NCBI GenBank assembly: GCA_937907975.1
Contig: CALEQS010000164.1
Span: 1-5,714 of the forward strand
Length of the DNA stretch: 5,714 bases
From: an uncultured Clostridia bacterium
Lineage (GTDB): Bacteria > Bacillota > Clostridia > Oscillospirales > Oscillospiraceae
Direction of reading: 5' to 3'
Both the position numbers and the translations under genes were made by a program. This document shows positions 1 through 5,135 of this stretch, in pieces (position 1 is the first letter of the stretch; every line of letters starts with the position of its first letter). The notes below the pieces were generated by a model. The model saw nothing but the letters and a program-made list of their open reading frames with translations, was not told the DNA's origin and did not search any database.

Positions 1-859
1 GATCATCCACTTCGACTGTGCCGCTGATACCGTCAAAATCCGTTCCAAGGGCAACGCAGTCCTCGCCGCCCACCTGAACAAAGTGGAGCACCTGCTCCGC
101 CAGTTCCTCCGCCGTACAGTGGTCCGCCCCCAAGTGGGTCAGGTCGGGGCAGAAATTTACGCCGGAGACACCGCCCCGGTCGGCCAGTGCCCGGATCATC
201 TCATCGCTCAGGTTGCGCAGCAGCGGGCAGACCGCCCGACAGTTGGAATGGGAGGCCACAAAGGGTCGATCCGTGTACTTCACCACGTCCCAGAAGCCGC
301 CGTCGGACAAATGGGATACATCCACCAAAATGCCCAGCTCCTGCATATAGCCGACGGCCTCCCGGCCGAAGGCAGTCAGTCCGGTGTTCTGAAATGCCGG
401 ACTGTTCGGCGCGCCAAAGCTGTTGGGATAGTTCATATTGCCAAAATTCCAGACCAGTGCCATACAGCGCACGCCCTGCTCGTAGAAATAGTCCAGTCGC
501 TCCATCCGGCCATCCACTGCCCGGGCATCCTCAATAGTCAACAGGCCGGAGACCTTTCCGGCGGCATGATTTGCCCGGATATCCTCCGCATTCCGCGCCA
601 GCGCAAAGATGTCGCTGTGCCGTTCGGCGGCCTCAAGCAGAATGCGGCGGCTTTCCGTAAAGATCTGCTCATCACTGAGCTCCCGCGTCAGCTCCTCCCG
701 GGGTGGGAAGAACACGGCAAAGCACTCGGCAATGCCCCCGGCCTCATGGAGACGTTTCAGATCCAGCATTTTGTCCGGCAGGTCATAGAGCCCCCGCACC
801 TCACCGCGGTCGATCCAGTCGGTCAAAGTATCGCAGTGCAGGTCGATGTAGCCTGGCAT
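1..859 (-). CDS. M19-family membrane-dipeptidase-type metallopeptidase, C-terminus cut by window edge
   Basis: Zinc-dependent dipeptidase of peptidase family M19 (renal/membrane dipeptidase fold, amidohydrolase-like barrel), expected to hydrolyse dipeptides. Reading leftward from the ATG at 859-857, 286 codons are visible. The family's metal and substrate motifs appear in order: DLHCDT with His8 and Asp10, the bridging glutamate Glu110 in LLTIED, His183 in VDVSHLS, His204 in ASHSN, the CRAVCPLLRNL segment with Arg208 and Arg215, and GTDFDG at 272-277 with Asp274. No signal peptide is seen, so the enzyme is probably cytoplasmic, as in many bacterial homologues. The family usually runs somewhat over 300 residues, so only the C-terminal end should be missing. 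The start codon shares one base with the VOC stop (TGATG) and has GGAG at 872-869, 9 nt upstream, so translation is probably coupled. The true dipeptide substrate cannot be read from sequence; D-amino-acid-containing or cysteinylglycine-type substrates are possible. Confidence 0.93.
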   Translation of the reverse strand, partial: MPGYIDLHCDTLTDWIDRGEVRGLYDLPDKMLDLKRLHEAGGIAECFAVFFPPREELTRELSDEQIFTESRRILLEAAERHSDIFALARNAEDIRANHAAGKVSGLLTIEDARAVDGRMERLDYFYEQGVRCMALVWNFGNMNYPNSFGAPNSPAFQNTGLTAFGREAVGYMQELGILVDVSHLSDGGFWDVVKYTDRPFVASHSNCRAVCPLLRNLSDEMIRALADRGGVSGVNFCPDLTHLGADHCTAEELAEQVLHFVQVGGEDCVALGTDFDGISGTVEVDD

Positions 860-1272
860 CAATTCGTGCTCCGCCCGCCCATCAACTGCTGGTCGGGCAG
901 CTGAATAAACTGAAATTCCACCTTGTAGTCATCCGGATCCCGGGTAAAGAAGGCATAGACCGGGAAATTGGCCTGCTTCTGGGGCGGGAGGGCGATCTTG
1001 CAGCCCCGCTCCAGCATGGCCTGGTACTGGCGGTCCACATCCGCCTCATCATGGCAGTTCAGCGAGAGGCAGGCGCCCACATCGCCGGACAGCAGAGGCC
1101 GTCCGTCGGGATACTGGCAGAAGCCCCAATAGCCGTACCCGGTGTCAAAAATGCGGCAGATACCGCCGGACTGCTCCTGCACCACGGGCAGGCCCACTAC
1201 GTCACGATAGAAATGGGTAGTCGCTTCAATGTCACTGACAGGAAGAAATACCACGCTGTTCTCAATAGCCAT
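859..1272 (-). CDS. VOC-superfamily (glyoxalase / bleomycin-resistance-fold) protein
   Basis: A 137-residue protein with the vicinal-oxygen-chelate layout of two beta-alpha-beta-beta-beta halves. The first half has FLPVSDIEATTHFYRDVVGL at residues 9-28, the typical strand followed by the helix ending in FYRDxxGL. The second half ends in the hallmark DPDDYKVEFQ at 112-121, where Glu119 is the usual C-terminal metal-ligand position. The first-strand position that often carries His or Glu is occupied by hydrophobic residues, so metal binding is uncertain; the protein may be a binding protein rather than an enzyme. Family members include glyoxalase I, dioxygenases, and fosfomycin or bleomycin resistance proteins; none can be chosen from sequence alone. 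The ATG at 1272 follows the MATE stop by 13 nt, with GGAG at 1285-1282 directly after that stop (TGAGGAG). An ATG 6 nt upstream is out of frame and soon terminates. Position between a multidrug exporter and a dipeptidase suggests a role in handling a small toxic or conjugated compound; this is inference. Confidence 0.9.
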   Translation of the reverse strand: MAIENSVVFLPVSDIEATTHFYRDVVGLPVVQEQSGGICRIFDTGYGYWGFCQYPDGRPLLSGDVGACLSLNCHDEADVDRQYQAMLERGCKIALPPQKQANFPVYAFFTRDPDDYKVEFQFIQLPDQQLMGGRSTN

Positions 1273-1285
1273 ACTGCATTACTCC

Positions 1286-2674
1286 TCACTTTTTTGCAAT
1301 GTCGGATTTCCTTTTATCGCCAGTGGTCAGGTCGTGGGCCCAATGGAATCGGTTCACCTTCACGGCCGCCACAAAGCATTTTAAAATCTGATCGATCTGA
1401 AGCAGAAAACACACGGTCTCCGCTGCCGCTCCCAGATGGCGCGCGATCAGACGGGCGGGCAGCATCACGCAAAAAATCGGGATGCTGTCTGTTTTCAGCA
1501 CAAATGTGGTCTCCCCGCCGCACTTGACAATGCCGCACAGGGTCATGTCCTCATAGACGGAGAAAAACACGATGGGGATCGTCACATTGGATAACGACCA
1601 CGCCGCCGCCCGGGCCTGCGCACTCACGTCATAAAGGGACAGGAAGAGCGGCCTCACCGCCAGCAGCACCGCCACCGCGGCTGCCCCGATCAGCAGAAAA
1701 ATGACCTGCATATTCCGGGCATAGGGGCGCAGCTCCTCCCAGCGCCTGCCGCCGATCAGCTTGCCTGTCAGGATGCCCGCCGCCGCTTCCAGCGCCAGGA
1801 TCCAGATAAACACCGTCTCACTGAGCAGATTCACCATGCTGAATGCAGTGATGACCTGCGTGGAAAACCGCCCCATGAAATAGCTGCGCATCACCGTGTT
1901 GCAGCCCCAGACCACCTCGCCCAGCATGACCGGCGTGCCGCAGCGCAGAAAGGTGGCCATCAGCGGCCGATCAAAGCGGAACAATCCGCGCAGCGTCAGG
2001 CCCAGGGGATTTTCCCGGCCAAACAGCAGCCAGACCAGAATGGCAAGCTCCAATGCACGGGCAGCAAGGGTGGCCAGAGCCGCACCGGCGATCCCCAGAG
2101 CCGGAAACCCCAGCAGGCCGAAAATGAGCAGCGCATTCAGGCTCACATTGAGCACCAGCGCTCCGGCAGAGGCATACAGTCCCGGCCGGGCATGCTCCAC
2201 GCTGCGGGAGGCGGCCACAAGGATCTGAGACGCGCAGAACAACGGAAAGGACGGCGCCAGCAGGCGCAGATACACCGCCCCGGCCTCCGTCACATCCGGA
2301 AGCGCGGTGAACAGCCCGATGAGCCAGGCCGGAAAAAGCAGTCCTGACAGCATGACCAGAACCGCGACCGGAAGCCCCAGCGCCAGTGCCAGCGACGTCA
2401 CCCTCCGCACCGCGTCCACATCCCGCCGCCCCCAAAACTGGGCGCAAAGAATGGTCATAGCGGTGGTGATGCCGGTGACAAACCACTGGAGCAGTGTGAA
2501 GATCTGGGTGCCCATATAGACACCGGAGACCGCCGTATCCCCCAACGTTCCGATCATCAGGTTGTCCGCCAGGTTAACGAAGAATGAGATGAGCGACTGC
2601 CCCGCAATGGGCAGGGCCAGCACAGCCATGGGGCGGAAATAATGGCCCAGCGTACGGAGCCTTATCATCTGCAT
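1286..2674 (-). CDS. MATE-family multidrug/cation efflux transporter
   Basis: Integral membrane antiporter of the MATE family (MatE domain twice, 12 expected membrane helices), which exports cationic drugs or metabolites using a Na+ or H+ gradient. At 462 residues it has the family's normal length. Helix 1 carries Pro22 and the VNLADNLMIGTLGD segment (33-46), with Asp37 aligning by eye to the conserved helix-1 acid of NorM-type proteins. The first half closes with the signature NALLIFGLLGFPALGIAGAA (180-199). The second half repeats the pattern, with Glu253 in MLGEVVW at the position of a conserved glutamate. The C-terminus ends in a short basic cytoplasmic tail (GDKRKSDIAKK). It is the first gene of the leftward operon with VOC and M19 genes. 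An in-frame TGA three codons upstream limits the start to ATG 2674 or ATG 2668. The Shine-Dalgarno AGGGAGG (2694-2688) is 13 nt from ATG 2674, longer than usual. Substrate cannot be predicted. Confidence 0.95.
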   Translation of the reverse strand: MQMIRLRTLGHYFRPMAVLALPIAGQSLISFFVNLADNLMIGTLGDTAVSGVYMGTQIFTLLQWFVTGITTAMTILCAQFWGRRDVDAVRRVTSLALALGLPVAVLVMLSGLLFPAWLIGLFTALPDVTEAGAVYLRLLAPSFPLFCASQILVAASRSVEHARPGLYASAGALVLNVSLNALLIFGLLGFPALGIAGAALATLAARALELAILVWLLFGRENPLGLTLRGLFRFDRPLMATFLRCGTPVMLGEVVWGCNTVMRSYFMGRFSTQVITAFSMVNLLSETVFIWILALEAAAGILTGKLIGGRRWEELRPYARNMQVIFLLIGAAAVAVLLAVRPLFLSLYDVSAQARAAAWSLSNVTIPIVFFSVYEDMTLCGIVKCGGETTFVLKTDSIPIFCVMLPARLIARHLGAAAETVCFLLQIDQILKCFVAAVKVNRFHWAHDLTTGDKRKSDIAKK

Positions 2675-2687
2675 GGGACATCACTCG

Positions 2688-2694
2688 CCTCCCT
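2688..2694 (-). promoter_or_regulatory. Shine-Dalgarno AGGGAGG before the MATE gene, unusual spacing
   Basis: A strong Shine-Dalgarno sequence lies 13 nt before the MATE ATG at 2674, but only 6 nt before an out-of-frame ATG at 2681-2679. The out-of-frame ATG opens a 35-codon reading frame that overlaps the beginning of the MATE gene and stops at TAA. Either the ribosome uses the long spacing, or the short frame is translated and affects MATE output. Confidence 0.6.
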
Positions 2695-2708
2695 GAGAAA
2701 TTAGCCGT

Positions 2709-2737
2709 AGTCTAGCACCCCATTTTCGGAAAGTCAA
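2709..2737 (-). promoter_or_regulatory. Sigma-A-type promoter for the MATE-VOC-M19 operon
   Basis: On the minus strand a -35 box TTGACT (2737-2732) is separated by 17 nt from a -10 box TAGACT (2714-2709). A TG dinucleotide one base before the -10 (TGC-TAGACT) makes it an extended -10. Transcription would start near 2702, giving a leader of about 28 nt that contains the AGGGAGG ribosome binding site. Spacing and position are right for the operon; no start has been mapped. Confidence 0.72.
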
Positions 2738-2819
2738 ATGCGGCAGTCTCCCGGATTTGACACAAAAATTGTTCTTTCAGGCCTCACTCTGGCAGGTTTG
2801 CGCATCGTTTTTATGAATT

Positions 2820-2840
2820 TTGCAAGTATATTAAATGCAA
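2820..2840. repeat. TGCA-type palindrome, copy 1
   Basis: TTGCA (2820-2824) and TGCAA (2836-2840) are inverted around an 11-nt AT-only-but-one centre. The arm spacing matches the palindrome at 3134-3154. Dyad size suits a dimeric regulator site, but no known box is recognised. Confidence 0.35.
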
Positions 2841-2865
2841 CTTTCATATTCTGATTGTTGAAAGT
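2840..2865. repeat. Inverted repeat ACTTTCA-N12-TGAAAGT
   Basis: Seven-base arms at 2840-2846 and 2859-2865 flank a 12-nt centre. The site lies 30 nt upstream of the distal rightward -35 and about 100 nt upstream of the leftward promoter. It could be an operator or activator site; no known consensus is recognised. Confidence 0.35.
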
Positions 2866-2895
2866 GTAAAAAACCACATTTTTCGCAAAACCACC

Positions 2896-2925
2896 TTGAC
2901 ATCATTGCAGTACTGGGCGTACAAT
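2896..2925 (+). promoter_or_regulatory. Rightward promoter, distal (long leader)
   Basis: A consensus -35 TTGACA (2896-2901), an 18-nt spacer and a -10 TACAAT (2920-2925, five of six consensus) form a strong-looking sigma-A promoter. The start would be near 2932, about 385 nt before the binding-protein ATG, so its transcript would have a long leader or be a separate small RNA. Two copies of AAAACCAC (2870-2877 and 2887-2894) abut its upstream edge. Confidence 0.6.
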
Positions 2926-3124
2926 ACAGGCACATCAATCAAATCACGTTTGAAAAACAAGGACGTTTTTCCGATCTGTCAGCAGCAGTTGGAAAGCGTT
3001 CTTTTTATTTTCTCGACTTTGAATGATGCTCCGGCCCAAATTGCATTTGATATAAAGATCACCACGGTTTACAATCAGGTTGATTTTTCCAATGAGCATG
3101 AAGCGGCCGGTTCTGCTTTGTCAG

Positions 3125-3133
3125 TGTTATAAT
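3125..3133 (+). promoter_or_regulatory. Possible extended -10 promoter
   Basis: A perfect extended -10 element TGTTATAAT lies at 3125-3133. The -35 position 17 nt upstream (3105-3110, GGCCGG) does not resemble TTGACA, so activity would depend on the extended -10 or an activator. The call rests on the -10 alone. Confidence 0.3.
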
Positions 3134-3154
3134 CTGCACTATATAACTATGCAG
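3134..3154. repeat. TGCA-type palindrome, copy 2
   Basis: CTGCA (3134-3138) and TGCAG (3150-3154) are inverted around an 11-nt AT-rich centre. It lies just downstream of the weak -10 at 3128-3133 and 34 nt upstream of the proximal -35, a position suited to an operator. Confidence 0.35.
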
Positions 3155-3187
3155 CAAATATTCAATAGTTCTTTTAGCTGACCGGCG

Positions 3188-3216
3188 TTGACATTGCAAT
3201 TCACTTGTGCTAATAT
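3188..3216 (+). promoter_or_regulatory. Proximal rightward promoter for the ABC importer operon
   Basis: A consensus -35 TTGACA (3188-3193), a 17-nt spacer and a -10 TAATAT (3211-3216) preceded by TGC (extended -10) form a good sigma-A promoter. The start would be near 3223, giving a leader of about 95 nt with two small hairpins before the ribosome binding site. This is the most likely main promoter of the operon. Confidence 0.7.
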
Positions 3217-3246
3217 TCAATCCAACATATCAACTCAGTAGGTTTA

Positions 3247-3294
3247 TCGGGTTATTTCCCGAGCCCATATATCCCGCCGACACCCCCCGTCGGC
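3247..3294 (+). other. Two tandem hairpins in the importer leader
   Basis: The leader holds two hairpins. The first pairs TCGGG (3247-3251) with CCCGA (3258-3262) around a 6-nt TTATTT loop. The second pairs GCCGAC (3276-3281) with GTCGGC (3289-3294) around a 7-nt ACCCCCC loop. The second ends 11 nt before the GGAG at 3306. No T-run follows either, so they are not terminators; a role in mRNA stability or in translation control is possible but not shown. Confidence 0.5.
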
Positions 3295-3303
3295 AGTCAG
3301 ACA

Positions 3304-3310
3304 AAGGAGA
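3304..3310 (+). promoter_or_regulatory. Ribosome binding site fixing the binding-protein start
   Basis: AAGGAGA at 3304-3310 places GGAG (3306-3309) 8 nt before ATG 3318, an ideal spacing. It settles the start at 3318: the reading frame stays open upstream to a TTG near 3207, but that TTG overlaps the promoter spacer and would put non-signal-like residues before the lipoprotein signal. Confidence 0.88.
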
Positions 3311-3317
3311 GATTCAA

Positions 3318-4274
3318 ATGAGAATAAGACTGTATAAGAACATCGCCGCGCTGACCCTAGCCGGTGCCATGATGCTGGGCGTCACCTCCTGCGGAAGCTC
3401 CGACGGCACCTCCACCCCCGCCGCCAGCAGCAAGGGCAGCGCGTCTTCCGCCGCCTCTGCCGCCTCTGCCGCCGACGACGCAGACGCGAAGGTCGTTAAG
3501 ATCGGCATTTCCACCGACTCCATGCCCAACTGCTATCTGGACGAGAACGGCGAGCTGGCCGGTGAAAACTACGAAGTCATGTGCCTTGTGGACGAAATGC
3601 TCCCTCAGTACAAGTTTGAATATGAGCCGCTGACCCAGGACGTCATCTTGACCGGTATGGACACCGGTACCTATCAGGTAGGCGTGTTCAACGCCTGGTA
3701 CAACGATGACCGCGCTGAGAAGTACCTGTTCCCCAAGTACCCCGTCTCCGGCGGTGTCCAGGGTCTGGTCGTCTCCGCTGACTCCGGCATCACCGAGGGC
3801 ACCAAGGAAGAAGTGCTCACCCAGTTTGCCGAGGCCGGCCTGAACATGGTGCCCGTCTCCCCCGGCGACTCCTCCGACTCCAGCTTCTCCGAATTCAATG
3901 CGACCCATGATGTGAAGATCAATTACGAGGCTGTGGAAGAGATCGACATCTCCACCTCCATCCGCTACATCATGCAGGGCCGCTATGACGGCGCTCAATT
4001 CTTCATGAGCAACTACACCACCGTCAATCAGGAGGTCGATCCCGAGGGCAAGACCAAGTTCATTCCCTATGAGGATGGCGGTTTCGGCACCTGGATCCTC
4101 TACGCCAAGGACCAGCAGGAGCTGGTGGATGCCGTGGACGGTGCGATGAAGCAGCTGTTTGAGAACGGCACCATGGCCGCCATCTCCGAGAAGTATTACG
4201 GCGAGAATGTGTTCCAGTATGTCGAGGGCTTTGAGTACGCCGACGTTGCTCCTAACCCCGATTACAAGGGCTGA
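3318..4274 (+). CDS. ABC transporter substrate-binding lipoprotein, amino-acid type (SBP_bac_3)
   Basis: Extracytoplasmic solute receptor of a polar amino-acid-type ABC importer, 318 residues, anchored to the outer face of the membrane by lipidation. It starts with a type II signal: basic MRIRLYK, a hydrophobic core (9-21) and lipobox VTSC with Cys25 as the lipid-bearing residue. A flexible Gly/Ser/Ala/Asp linker covers about 26-57. The SBP_bac_3 domain runs from about 58 to 300, opening with VVKIGISTDSMPNCYLDENG and ending in the family's typical ISEKYYGENVF. Arg132 in NDDRAEKYLFP occupies the place of the carboxylate-binding arginine of HisJ-like proteins. By eye, other usual ligand contacts are changed: aromatic Trp127/Tyr128 replace the Ser/Thr stretch, and Phe229 sits where HisJ has Asp161. 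The ligand may therefore be an unusual amino acid or a different small molecule. All 15 lysines use AAG, a sign of high expression. It is followed by a stem-loop and two permease genes. Confidence 0.94.
   Translation: MRIRLYKNIAALTLAGAMMLGVTSCGSSDGTSTPAASSKGSASSAASAASAADDADAKVVKIGISTDSMPNCYLDENGELAGENYEVMCLVDEMLPQYKFEYEPLTQDVILTGMDTGTYQVGVFNAWYNDDRAEKYLFPKYPVSGGVQGLVVSADSGITEGTKEEVLTQFAEAGLNMVPVSPGDSSDSSFSEFNATHDVKINYEAVEEIDISTSIRYIMQGRYDGAQFFMSNYTTVNQEVDPEGKTKFIPYEDGGFGTWILYAKDQQELVDAVDGAMKQLFENGTMAAISEKYYGENVFQYVEGFEYADVAPNPDYKG
3450..3473 (+). repeat. Short 9-bp tandem repeat in the lipoprotein linker
   Basis: The unit GCCGCCTCT occurs twice in tandem (3450-3458, 3459-3467) followed by a partial third copy (3468-3473). 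It is in frame and encodes Ala-Ala-Ser repeats of the linker. Gain or loss of a unit would only change linker length. Confidence 0.75.
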
Positions 4275-4312
4275 TCCTCTCAGCGCATACTGAACGGATC
4301 GGTATCACCTCC

Positions 4313-4345
4313 AAATTGGGGCGGATCGGCATCCGCCCCAATTTT
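4313..4345 (+). terminator. Intercistronic stem-loop between binding protein and permease (attenuating terminator or mRNA stabiliser)
   Basis: A perfect 14-bp stem pairs 4313-4326 with 4331-4344 around a CGGC loop. It is followed only by a short T stretch (4342-4345, three of which lie in the stem), so termination is probably partial at best. It lies 38 nt after the binding-protein stop and about 30 nt before the permease start. Such elements in ABC importer operons commonly protect the upstream mRNA or reduce read-through so that the binding protein is made in excess; that role is inferred here. Confidence 0.75.
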
Positions 4346-4376
4346 AATAACCAATGGAAAAAGGGGACAGCGAATC

Positions 4377-5135
4377 ATGCAGTTGTTTTCATTTCAATAT
4401 TTTATCAGCACGCTGCCGAAGCTGCTGGTCTATCTGCCCATAACGCTGCTGATCCTGGCCATCTCTCTGGTCTTTTCCCTTCTGTTCGGCCTGTTCTTTG
4501 CCTGGTGCCGGATGCGAAAAAACCGGGTTGTTCGGGCCATTATCAGCACTTATATTGAGATTATCCGCGGCACACCCTTTGTCGTGCTGCTCTTTATCAT
4601 TTATTTTGGCTTGCCGAAGCTGTTCCTGAACGCCTTCGGCATGGACATTAACGGCTGGAACAAAGCGTTTTACATTATCGCCACGCTGGCCATTTTTGGC
4701 TCCGCCCGTATGTCGGAAGCCATGCGCTCGGCCTATCTGGCCGTGCCGAAAGGGCAGCTGGAGGCCGCATACAGCTGCGGTCTCTCCGCCGGACAGGCCT
4801 TTCTCCATGTGACCATGCCCCAGGCCCTGCTCATCGCCCTGCCCAATCTGGGCAACCTGATTCTGAGCAATCTGCTGGAGACAGCAGTGGGCTTCTCCGT
4901 AGGCATTGTGGACTTCGTGGGCAACGCCCGGCTGGTCATCACCCGCGGCTACGGCGTGCACACCATGGAGGTCTATGTGGCCGTCGCACTGGTCTACTGG
5001 GTCATGTCCATGCTGTTTGCCAAGCTCTTTGACGTGGTGGAAGCCGCGCTGAAGCGCCACCAGGGCATTGCACCGGACAACAAGCGCGCCGAAGGCCCCA
5101 GAAAAGCAGGAAAGAAGGTGACGGGTCGTGTTTGA
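4377..5135 (+). CDS. Amino-acid-type ABC transporter permease, first subunit (HisM/GlnP family)
   Basis: Membrane subunit of the importer, 252 residues, near the family's usual size with a longer basic tail. About five membrane helices are expected: roughly 12-43, 55-80, 97-120, 150-175 and 197-220. Family marks are the IIRGTPFVVLLF segment (62-73) after helix 1, and the cytoplasmic EAA loop QLEAAYSCGLSAGQAFLHVT followed by MPQAL, with Glu129-Ala130-Ala131, Gly135 and Pro148; this loop docks onto the ATPase. The C-terminal tail after about 222 is charged and extends some 30 residues into the cytoplasm. The ATG at 4377 has AAGGGG at 4361-4366, 10 nt upstream, a modest ribosome binding site. 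Four of 11 lysines use AAA, unlike the binding protein. Its end overlaps the next permease by 8 nt, fitting equal synthesis of two partners in a heterodimer. Confidence 0.95.
   Translation: MQLFSFQYFISTLPKLLVYLPITLLILAISLVFSLLFGLFFAWCRMRKNRVVRAIISTYIEIIRGTPFVVLLFIIYFGLPKLFLNAFGMDINGWNKAFYIIATLAIFGSARMSEAMRSAYLAVPKGQLEAAYSCGLSAGQAFLHVTMPQALLIALPNLGNLILSNLLETAVGFSVGIVDFVGNARLVITRGYGVHTMEVYVAVALVYWVMSMLFAKLFDVVEAALKRHQGIAPDNKRAEGPRKAGKKVTGRV
5113..5120 (+). promoter_or_regulatory. Ribosome binding site selecting the GTG start of the second permease
   Basis: AGAAGGTG at 5113-5120 lies 7 nt before GTG 5128. An in-frame TGA at 5119-5121 blocks any earlier start. The next choice, ATG 5158, has no ribosome binding site and would remove ten residues, so GTG 5128 is preferred. 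Confidence 0.75.

Larger units (their letters stand above)
2675..3317. other. Divergent intergenic regulatory region, no convincing gene
   Basis: About 640 bases between the two divergent operons, visibly richer in A and T than the flanking genes. It contains the leftward promoter near 2702-2737, rightward promoters near 2896 and 3188, a possible third at 3125, and several short inverted and direct repeats described separately. No tRNA, T-box (no AGGGTGGNACCGCG-like element), or recognisable riboswitch core was seen. A 78-codon frame at 2896-3132 has only TTG starts, begins on the -35 box of a promoter, and has no ribosome binding site, so it is not called a gene. Confidence 0.75.

Noticed and set aside
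83..1527. Long plus-strand open frames over the left part of the window (83-904, 703-1527)
   Set aside because: They lie antisense to the M19, VOC and MATE genes, which have clear family motifs; the plus-strand proteins are low-complexity and resemble nothing known.
2910..2922. GTAC-N5-GTAC dyad over the distal -10 box
   Set aside because: Four-base arms are too short to separate from chance, and they partly consist of the promoter bases themselves.
2896..3132. 78-codon open frame in the intergenic region
   Set aside because: It has only TTG starts, the first being part of a -35 box, no ribosome binding site, and a protein sequence with no recognisable family or domain.
3106..3186. Long-range inverted repeat GCCGGT (3106-3111) / ACCGGC (3181-3186)
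   Set aside because: Six-base arms 69 nt apart are expected by chance and do not extend; no further structure supports them.
3207..3317. Upstream extension of the binding-protein frame to a TTG at 3207
   Set aside because: The TTG lies in the spacer of the proximal promoter, would place a proline-rich stretch before a clear lipoprotein signal, and ATG 3318 has an ideal ribosome binding site.
3357..3998. 213-codon minus-strand frame opposite the binding protein
   Set aside because: It is a Gly/Val/His-rich shadow of the biased codons of the binding-protein gene, with no motif and no ribosome binding site considered convincing.
4389..5060. 223-codon minus-strand frame opposite the first permease
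   Set aside because: The Gln/His/Gly-rich composition is what the reverse strand of a hydrophobic membrane-protein gene gives; the sense strand has RGTP and EAA-loop motifs.
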